Of a stretch of DNA of 64,000 nt, positions 58,294-64,000 are shown one piece after another. The notes below the pieces were generated by a model that saw only the letters and a list, made by a program, of their open reading frames with translations, did no database searches and was not told where the DNA came from. Source of the stretch: UBA830 sp038146925 (lineage in GTDB: Bacteria; Pseudomonadota; Alphaproteobacteria; MPNO01; UBA830); contig JAYQSP010000008.1 of the NCBI GenBank assembly GCA_038146925.1, positions 124,001 through 188,000 of the forward strand, given 5' to 3'. Positions within the stretch are counted from its first letter, which is position 1. Each line of letters begins with the position of its first letter. The position numbers and the translations under genes were made by a program.

Positions 58294-59793
58294 ATGAAGA
58301 TCAATTTTTCCTCTCCTTCCCTTCCGAGAACCGGTTCCCTGGTAGTGGGCGCCCTGTCCGGAGGCAAGTTGCTGGCGACGGCGGAACGGGTCGACAAGGC
58401 GACCGATGGCGCGCTGACCCGAGCGATAAACGCGAGCCGTTTCAAGGGAGAGAGCGGTCAGTCGCTGACCGTCATGGCGCCCAGCGGCGTCGGCGCCAGC
58501 CGCATCGTTCTGATCGGCCTCGGAGAAGCGGAACGGGTCGACGACCTCGCGGCACAGGCTTTCGGCGGCAGAGCCTGGAAAGCAGTCGCAGGCACTGGCG
58601 ATAAAACCGCAATGGTCGCCGTCGATCCGATAAAGGGTGCGAAGCTGAAGACCTGGGAATTGGCGGCGAACGTCGCCTACGGTTCGCTGCTCGGGTCCTA
58701 CCGGTTCGACAAGTACCGCACCCGCGAAAAGGCGGATGCGAAGCCCAGCGTGACAACGCTGACGGTGGCATCGCGTGATTCGGACGATGCCAAAAAAGCC
58801 TATGGTCCGCTCGCGAAAGTAGCCGACGGCGTGTTCATGACGCGCGACCTGGTGTCGGAACCGGCGAACATCATCTATCCGGTTACGCTGGCGCAACAGG
58901 CGCGTTCCCTGTCGAAGCTGGGCATCAAGATTTCCGTGCTGGATGAAAAACAGATGGCCAAGCTCAATATGGGGGCGCTGCTCGGCGTCGCGCAGGGCTC
59001 CGCCAACAAGCCGCGCCTGGTGGTGATGCAGTGGAACGGCGCCCCCGGCGCGAAAGACAAGCGCCCCATCGCCTTCGTGGGTAAGGGCGTAACCTTCGAT
59101 ACCGGCGGCATCTCGATAAAGCCGGCCGCCGGCATGGAAGACATGAAGTGGGATATGGGCGGTTCCGGCGTCGTCATCGGCCTGATGAAGGCGCTGGCCG
59201 GGCGCAAAGCGAAGGTTAACGCTGTCGGCGTGGTCGGGCTGGTGGAAAACATGCCATCCTCGACCGCGCAGCGTCCTGGCGACGTGGTCGAAACCATGTC
59301 TGGTCAGACCGTCGAAGTGATCAACACCGACGCCGAAGGGCGGCTCGTACTCGCCGATGCCATGTGGTACTGCCAGGACCGCTACAAGCCGCATACGCTG
59401 ATCGATCTTGCGACACTCACCGGCGCGATCATCGTGTCGCTGGGTAATGAAAACGCCGGCATGTTCGCGAACGACGACGAAATCTGCGAAAAGCTGACCG
59501 CGGCCGGCAAATCGGTCGGCGAACCGGTGTGGCGCATGCCCCTGGGGGAGGCGTACGACAAGTTGATCAACTCGGATATCGCGGACATGAAAAACATCGG
59601 CGGACGCTGGGGCGGCTCCATCACGGCGGCGCAGTTTCTGCAGCGCTTTATCAAGGAAGACGTCAAATGGGCGCATCTCGATATTGCCGGGGTAACGTGG
59701 TCGGCCAAGGATATGCCAACGGTGCCCAAGGGCGGGACGGCGTTCGGCGTACGCCTGCTGGATCGTCTGGTGGCGGACCATTACGAGAGCTGA
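58294..59793 (+). CDS. pepA: Leucyl aminopeptidase (cytosol aminopeptidase, M17)
   Basis: 499 residues from the ATG at 58294. The M17 catalytic domain is complete: GKGVTFDTGGISIKPAAGME, MKWDMGGSGVVIGLMKALAG and the NTDAEGRLVLADAM metal-binding signature. The N-terminal macro-like domain occupies the first about 170 residues. It removes N-terminal residues from peptides in the cytoplasm with two metal ions. It precedes holC by 9 bp, a common alphaproteobacterial order. Confidence 0.96.
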   Translation: MKINFSSPSLPRTGSLVVGALSGGKLLATAERVDKATDGALTRAINASRFKGESGQSLTVMAPSGVGASRIVLIGLGEAERVDDLAAQAFGGRAWKAVAGTGDKTAMVAVDPIKGAKLKTWELAANVAYGSLLGSYRFDKYRTREKADAKPSVTTLTVASRDSDDAKKAYGPLAKVADGVFMTRDLVSEPANIIYPVTLAQQARSLSKLGIKISVLDEKQMAKLNMGALLGVAQGSANKPRLVVMQWNGAPGAKDKRPIAFVGKGVTFDTGGISIKPAAGMEDMKWDMGGSGVVIGLMKALAGRKAKVNAVGVVGLVENMPSSTAQRPGDVVETMSGQTVEVINTDAEGRLVLADAMWYCQDRYKPHTLIDLATLTGAIIVSLGNENAGMFANDDEICEKLTAAGKSVGEPVWRMPLGEAYDKLINSDIADMKNIGGRWGGSITAAQFLQRFIKEDVKWAHLDIAGVTWSAKDMPTVPKGGTAFGVRLLDRLVADHYES

Positions 59794-59802
59794 CGGTTCA
59801 TC

Positions 59803-60252
59803 GTGACGGAGGTCAGTTTCTATCATCTGCTGCATACGCCGCTTGACCGCGCGCTGCCCAAACTGATCCAGAAGGTGTTGGAAAGCGGCGCCCGCGCGGT
59901 GATTCGCACCGGGTCCGCCGAACGGGCGGAGGCGCTCAGCAGTGTGCTTTGGACGTTCGACCAGAATTCCTTCCTGCCGCACGGGACTGCGCGCGACGGC
60001 AATGCGGACAGGCAGCCGGTCTGGATCACGCCGGACGACGAAAATCCGAACGGGGCGGACATTCTGGTGCTGACGGATGGGGCGACGGCGGGCGAGATCA
60101 CGGCCTGGCGCCGCTGTCTGGAGATGTTTGACGGACGCGATGATGCCGCCGTCGCCGAAGCGCGCCGACGGTGGAGCGACTACAAGGCGGCGGACCACGT
60201 GCTTACCTATTGGCAACAGACCGAGCGCGGCGGCTGGGAGAAACAGGGTTAA
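59803..60252 (+). CDS. holC: DNA polymerase III subunit chi
   Basis: 149 residues with a GTG start at 59803. VSFYHLLHTPLDRALPKLIQ at the N-terminus, FDQNSFLPHG, and the C-terminal RRRWSDYKAADHVLTYWQQT segment are the HolC signature. It links the clamp loader to single-strand binding protein during replication. It is next to pepA, as in many proteobacteria. Confidence 0.92.
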   Translation: MTEVSFYHLLHTPLDRALPKLIQKVLESGARAVIRTGSAERAEALSSVLWTFDQNSFLPHGTARDGNADRQPVWITPDDENPNGADILVLTDGATAGEITAWRRCLEMFDGRDDAAVAEARRRWSDYKAADHVLTYWQQTERGGWEKQG

Positions 60253-60389
60253 CGTTTTTTCGGGCGGCTGCGCGATCCACCATATTCAGGAAAAAATGCG
60301 ATTTCGCACCTGCGAAATGAATTGGTTGCCCCGGTATCTTGAACCGTCTATAAGGCCCGCCGAATAACCGAACAGGAGCCTTGGCCCTC

Positions 60390-60812
60390 ATGGCAGTCGA
60401 ACGTACGCTTTCCATCATCAAGCCCGACGCAACGCGGCGAAACATTACCGGCGCGATCGTTGCGCGATTTGAAGAAGCAGGGCTGCGCGTTGTCGCCCAG
60501 CGCCGCATGCAGCTGACCCCTGACCAGGCAGAGCAGTTCTACGCGGTCCACAAGGAGCGGGCGTTTTTCGACGATCTGTGCACTTTCATGACGTCGGGTC
60601 CGGTGGTGGTACAGGTGCTTGAAGGAGAGGATGCGATTGCCAAAAACCGCGAGGTCATGGGCGCGACCAACCCGGCGAATGCCGACGAAGGGACGATCCG
60701 GCGCGATTTCGGCGAATCGGTCGAAGCGAATTCGGTCCATGGGTCCGACGCGCCTGAAACGGCTGCGGAAGAGATCGCGTTTTTCTTTGCCGGAACCGAC
60801 ATCGTCGGCTGA
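60390..60812 (+). CDS. ndk: Nucleoside diphosphate kinase
   Basis: 140 residues from the ATG at 60390 (a TTG three codons earlier is too close to the AGGAG site). The phospho-accepting His117 lies in NSVHGSD; KPDATRRNITGAIVARFEEA and ATNPANADEGTIRRDFGESV are standard. It equilibrates nucleoside triphosphates. A strong terminator follows 30 bp after the stop. Confidence 0.97.
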   Translation: MAVERTLSIIKPDATRRNITGAIVARFEEAGLRVVAQRRMQLTPDQAEQFYAVHKERAFFDDLCTFMTSGPVVVQVLEGEDAIAKNREVMGATNPANADEGTIRRDFGESVEANSVHGSDAPETAAEEIAFFFAGTDIVG

Positions 60813-60842
60813 ACGCTTTTACCCGCGCCACGGCGCAGGCGC

Positions 60843-60872
60843 AAAAAAGGCGGGGTCATCCCCGCCTTTTTT
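60843..60872. terminator. Bidirectional rho-independent terminator
   Basis: AAAAAAGGCGGGG-TCAT-CCCCGCCTTTTTT: a 7-bp GC stem with a 4-base loop, A6 on the left and T6 on the right. It can stop ndk transcription from the left and the aa3 oxidase subunit gene from the right. Confidence 0.9.
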
Positions 60873-60892
60873 GATTCCCGGTCGCGCCTGTG

Positions 60893-61021
60893 TCAGAGGA
60901 GCGTCAACGCCATAAGCCCGACGATGACGATCACTGTCACCGTACCGATGAAGATAAACTTGGCGAATCCTTCCCACCCTTTCTGGTGGCGTTCGAATTC
61001 TTTTTCCATGTCGAGGGCCAT
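60893..61021 (-). CDS. aa3-type cytochrome c oxidase subunit IV
   Basis: 42 residues from the ATG at 61021, with AGGAG nine bases upstream. MALDMEKEFERHQKGWEGFA leads into a single membrane helix (FIGTVTVIVIVGLMALTLL). The H-x-x-x-W/Y-x-G-F-x-K pattern before the helix is that of the small alphaproteobacterial subunit IV of aa3 oxidases. It lies far from any other oxidase gene here. The same location, between ndk and purN, is common in this class, from memory. Confidence 0.8.
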   Translation of the reverse strand: MALDMEKEFERHQKGWEGFAKFIFIGTVTVIVIVGLMALTLL

Positions 61022-61114
61022 GTGGCGATACTCCTTGGTATGTCGCGGTCGCAATTGTTTCCCGCTGTTTTATAGCGCGGTGTTCGGGCCGGGTGAAGCG
61101 GTCGTGACTTTTCT

Positions 61115-61765
61115 TCAGGTGTTTCCGTCATCCGGATTCAATGAAATAACGTCCGGGACGGCAGCTTCGGCTATCTCGACCCGGCCCTCCACCACCCGTG
61201 TTTTGCCGTCGGCTACCAGTTTCAGGGCGAGCGGGTAGCATCTGTGCTCCGCGGTGAGAACCCGCGCCGCCAGGATATCTGCATCGTCACCGGGTAGCAC
61301 CGGAACGGCTGCCTGGACGATAATCGGACCGGCATCCATCTCCGCCCGGACGAAATGAACCGTGCAGCCGGTAAACCGCACGCCGTCTTCCAGGACGCGC
61401 TCGTGCGTGTGCAGGCCTTTGTAAGACGGCAGTAACGACGGGTGGATGTTGATCATCCGGTCATGCCAGCGGTCGACGAAGCGCTTGGTCAACAGTCGCA
61501 TGAAACCTGCAAGACAAACCAGTTCGACACCGGCCGCTTCCAGCTCTGCCTGAAGCGCGTCTTCGAAGGGGGCGCGTCCGTCGAAATTGCGGTGGTCGAC
61601 GGTCGCGGTGGCGATGCCGGCGTTTTCCGCGCGGCTCAGCCCGCCCGCATCCGGCACATTGGAGATCACGCGCACGATTTCCGCCGGAAATTCCGGTTGC
61701 GCCGCCGCATCGATCAGGGCCTGAAGATTGGATCCCCGTCCCGAGAGCAGGACCGCTGTTCTCAC
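61115..61765 (-). CDS. purN: Phosphoribosylglycinamide formyltransferase
   Basis: 216 residues with a GTG start at 61765 that overlaps the purM stop (GTGA). TAVLLSGRGSNLQALIDAAA at the N-terminus, LAGFMRLLTKRFVDRWHDRM and the catalytic NIHPSLLPSYKGLHTHERVL segment define GART. It adds a formyl group from 10-formyl-tetrahydrofolate in purine synthesis. Translationally coupled to purM. Confidence 0.95.
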   Translation of the reverse strand: MRTAVLLSGRGSNLQALIDAAAQPEFPAEIVRVISNVPDAGGLSRAENAGIATATVDHRNFDGRAPFEDALQAELEAAGVELVCLAGFMRLLTKRFVDRWHDRMINIHPSLLPSYKGLHTHERVLEDGVRFTGCTVHFVRAEMDAGPIIVQAAVPVLPGDDADILAARVLTAEHRCYPLALKLVADGKTRVVEGRVEIAEAAVPDVISLNPDDGNT

Positions 61766-62823
61766 CCGCGCCACGCGTCTTCCAGACCCGGCAGCCGGAC
61801 AGCGCCGCCGTTTCCGCGGGCGACGATCTCGCCGATCCGGAACGCGTACTCTCCGTTTTCGGCGAGGGCGGCGAGGGCGTCGTCCGCCCGGTCGGGGGCG
61901 ACAACGGCGATCATCCCGATACCGCAGTTGAAAGTGCGCGCCATTTCTTCGGTCGGGACACCGCCTTCGGTCATCAGCCACGTGAATACCGCCGGCATGG
62001 GCCAGGCGGCGGGGTCCAGACCGGCTGCCATTCCGTCCGGCAGAATACGGGGAATGTTCTCCGTCAGGCCGCCGCCGGTTATATGGGCGAATGCCTTGCT
62101 CAGCCCCGCGCGGTGAAGCGCGAGGCAGGATTTGACATAGATTCTGGTCGGGGTGAGCAATGTCTCGCCCCAGGTGTTGCCCTTGGCAAAGGCTGCCTCT
62201 GCGCCGAGATCAAGGCTTTTGCCCGCCAACACGTGACGTACCAGCGAGAACCCGTTGGAATGCACCCCGGAGGCCGCCATACCGAGGATGATATCCCCGG
62301 CGGCAATGTCTGAACGCGGCAACAGATTTTCCCGTTCCGCCGCGCCGACGGAAAATCCGGCCAGATCGTAATCGCCGTCACCATACATACCCGGCATTTC
62401 CGCCGTTTCGCCGCCGATCAGCGCGCATCCTGCCTGGCGACATCCCTCGGCGATGCCGCCGACGACGGCGGCCGCGGACTCCGGATCCAGCCGCCCAGTC
62501 GCGAAATAATCCAGAAAGAACAGAGGTTCCGCCCCCTGAACCACCAGGTCGTTGACGCACATCGCGACAAGATCGATTCCAACGGTGTCGTGCAGACCGA
62601 TATCTATTGCAATTTTAAGCTTCGTGCCGACGCCGTCGGTCGCCGCGACCAGTACCGGATCATCGTAGCCGGCCGCCTTGGGGTCGAACAAACCGCCGAA
62701 TCCGCCGAGACCGCCCATGACGCCGGCACGATCCGTGGAACGGGCAAGCGGCTTGATGCGTTCGACAAGATCGGCGCCTGCCTCTATATCGACGCCTGAC
62801 TCTTTGTAGCTGGGACCGTTAAT
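61762..62823 (-). CDS. purM: Phosphoribosylformylglycinamidine cyclo-ligase (start codon unclear)
   Basis: The C-terminal 318 codons (from the ATG at 62718: MGGLGGFGGLFDPKAAGYDD, VAATDGVGTKLKIAIDIGLH, CALIGGETAEMPGMY) are clearly PurM. Conserved family residues continue upstream of that ATG in the same frame: GPSYKESGVDIEAGADLVER, then IKPLARSTDRAGV. Yet no ATG, GTG or TTG exists between a TGA near 62862 and 62718. An ATT at 62823, with AAGG ten bases upstream, would give a 353-residue protein of normal length; the coordinates use it. Alternatively, removing one T from a T5 run near 62856-62860 would join an ATG at 62866 to the frame. Confidence 0.9.
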   Translation of the reverse strand: MNGPSYKESGVDIEAGADLVERIKPLARSTDRAGVMGGLGGFGGLFDPKAAGYDDPVLVAATDGVGTKLKIAIDIGLHDTVGIDLVAMCVNDLVVQGAEPLFFLDYFATGRLDPESAAAVVGGIAEGCRQAGCALIGGETAEMPGMYGDGDYDLAGFSVGAAERENLLPRSDIAAGDIILGMAASGVHSNGFSLVRHVLAGKSLDLGAEAAFAKGNTWGETLLTPTRIYVKSCLALHRAGLSKAFAHITGGGLTENIPRILPDGMAAGLDPAAWPMPAVFTWLMTEGGVPTEEMARTFNCGIGMIAVVAPDRADDALAALAENGEYAFRIGEIVARGNGGAVRLPGLEDAWRG

Positions 62824-62864
62824 GACTGCGACGCCTTGGCTGATGGTGGTAGGATAGAAAAATC

Positions 62865-64000
62865 ATGAACGCGAAGATTTTACACGTGGGCAGGATACCC
62901 AATGCCCGCCGCTATTTGAACGCCATGACGCGAATCTGTTGCGGGGTCGGACTAATAACGGCAATCCTCGCTTTTGTCGCGCCGATGACCGGTCAGGCGC
63001 AGTCGCCGAACATCTACGCCGTGACCGGTATCGAGGTCGACAAAACGTCGGATACAGCCGCGAGGGCCCGGCAGGAAGCCATTGTCGAGGCGCACCATCG
63101 CGCGTTCCGGAAATTGATGGCGCGTCTTGTACCCGCCGACCAGATTCAGTCCGTCGCACAGCCCGCTCATGCAGACATCGAAGCCATGGTTTTGAGCTTC
63201 GGTATCGACGAAGAGAAAACATCGCGCGTGCGATACATCGGCACATTGAGATTTCAGTTTCGCCGCGCCGACGTTCGCCGGTTCTTGCGAAATGCCGGGG
63301 TCGGTTTCGCCGAAACGCGTTCCAAACCTGTGTTGTTGCTGCCTGTGCTCGATTCCGGGGGCGCCAAACTGCTTTGGGACGATCCCAATCCCTGGTTCGA
63401 CGCCTGGAACGCCGTGCCGCCCTCCGGCGGCCTGGTCCCGTTGCGCTTGCCCGTCGGCGACCTCGCGGATATCAGGGATATCAGCGCAGAACAGGCAGCC
63501 GCCGGCAGCAAGGCGCAAATTGACACGATCGGCGAACGTTACGGTGCCGCAACCGTGGTGATTGCGGAAGCCGTCGTCGACCTTGTAACCGTTTCGGGGC
63601 AAAGGAACGTAAACCTGTCCTTGCGCTATCTTGGCGGTCCCTGGTCGGATCGGACCGGCATTCGTATTTTCAGGATCGGGGAGAGTGAAACTGATGCCGA
63701 TGCGCTTGCCCGGATCGCGCTTGAGACATCCCGGCAGATCGAAGAAGACTGGAAGCGCGACAACGTTCTGAGGCTCGACAGCCGCGATACGCTGATTGCC
63801 GACTTCGCGCTGAACGAACTCCGTGAATGGGTGGAAATGCGCCGCCGCCTGCGTGAAATCGCGTTTTTGCAGAATGTGCAGCTTGTGACGATTTCCCGAA
63901 CACAGGCGACGCTTCGATTGACGTATTTCGGCAATCCGACGCAGCTTCGGACCGCGCTGGCGCAGCGCGACCTGGTGCTGGAACGCGGCGCGGTGAACTG
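62865..64000 (+). CDS. DUF2066 domain protein, secreted (cut by window edge)
   Basis: 378 codons are visible; the gene runs off the right end. From the ATG at 62865 (AGGA eleven bases upstream) the protein has a basic region then a signal peptide (ITAILAFVAPMTGQAQS); an ATG at 62925 would begin at the signal peptide itself and is an equally good start. The mature part (IYAVTGIEVDKTSDTAARAR, VLLLPVLDSGGAKLLWDDPN, WFDAWNAVPPSGGLVPLRLP) fits the DUF2066 family of alphaproteobacterial periplasmic proteins, whose function is unknown. Divergent from purM with overlapping 5' ends, so the promoters overlap. Confidence 0.85.
   Translation, partial: MNAKILHVGRIPNARRYLNAMTRICCGVGLITAILAFVAPMTGQAQSPNIYAVTGIEVDKTSDTAARARQEAIVEAHHRAFRKLMARLVPADQIQSVAQPAHADIEAMVLSFGIDEEKTSRVRYIGTLRFQFRRADVRRFLRNAGVGFAETRSKPVLLLPVLDSGGAKLLWDDPNPWFDAWNAVPPSGGLVPLRLPVGDLADIRDISAEQAAAGSKAQIDTIGERYGAATVVIAEAVVDLVTVSGQRNVNLSLRYLGGPWSDRTGIRIFRIGESETDADALARIALETSRQIEEDWKRDNVLRLDSRDTLIADFALNELREWVEMRRRLREIAFLQNVQLVTISRTQATLRLTYFGNPTQLRTALAQRDLVLERGAVN

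Noticed and set aside
57835..60216. A 793-codon open frame antisense to pepA and holC
   Set aside because: It runs across two well-supported genes on the other strand, is rich in Arg/His/Gly as expected for GC-rich antisense frames, and shows no domain.
1..64000. CRISPR array, tRNA/rRNA genes, prophage or intact insertion sequence
   Set aside because: No regularly spaced repeats, no cloverleaf or CCA-ended stretches, no transposase, integrase or phage structural motifs were seen on either strand.

Overview
The window looks like chromosomal DNA of a GC-rich alphaproteobacterium, probably of the Rhodospirillales type (an inference). The support is the gene order of its housekeeping blocks: rpsF-rpsR-DUF2232-rplI, fabD-fabG-acpP-fabF-mltG-yicC-gmk, lptF-lptG-lptD-surA-pdxA-rsmA, pepA-holC-ndk, a 42-residue aa3 oxidase subunit IV, purN-purM and a DUF2066 gene. 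No rRNA, tRNA, CRISPR array, prophage or intact insertion sequence was seen.

Positions 1 to about 24 kb are an accessory catabolic region. It opens with a CODH-type molybdenum hydroxylase operon (minus strand, large subunit cut by the window edge) divergent from a TetR regulator. Next come a VOC protein, a two-component-type flavin monooxygenase and an AhpD-like protein. A second molybdenum enzyme follows (5.6-9.5 kb). Its FAD subunit carries the four-cysteine [4Fe-4S] loop typical of 4-hydroxybenzoyl-CoA reductase, so this is an hcrC-hcrA-hcrB-type operon. Further on are a serine protease/DUF350 pair, a decayed junction of two truncated genes, an IclR regulator, a Sel1 protein, a second flavin monooxygenase, two tandem MFS transporters, an orphan histidine kinase, an alpha/beta hydrolase, two UbiD-type decarboxylases (one with a 58-residue zinc-ribbon partner and a PhyH dioxygenase) and an OmpA-like lipoprotein. 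The mix suggests uptake and breakdown of an aromatic or aryl-CoA compound. The substrate is not evident, and no ubiX, flavin reductase or ferredoxin gene is present to complete these enzymes.

Positions 24-39 kb hold a DctPQM TRAP transporter, a class III aminotransferase, transporters, an MscS channel, an FAD monooxygenase, a kinase-like protein, OsmC, a crotonase, a small membrane protein behind a sigma-54-type promoter, a cupredoxin-like secreted protein, a D-2-hydroxyacid dehydrogenase and NAD kinase. A 689-residue TolA-like/Sel1/ankyrin protein (39.2-41.3 kb) bridges to the housekeeping part.

Positions 41-64 kb are core genes: ribosomal proteins, fatty acid synthesis, murein processing, GMP kinase, LPS export, outer-membrane chaperone, 16S rRNA dimethylase, aminopeptidase, nucleotide metabolism and purine synthesis. 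Points to examine there are purM, whose conserved N-terminus has no ATG, GTG or TTG in frame, two orphan coupled ORFs in the lptF-pepA gap, and a hairpin in the rpsF leader. Several core genes need TTG or GTG starts.
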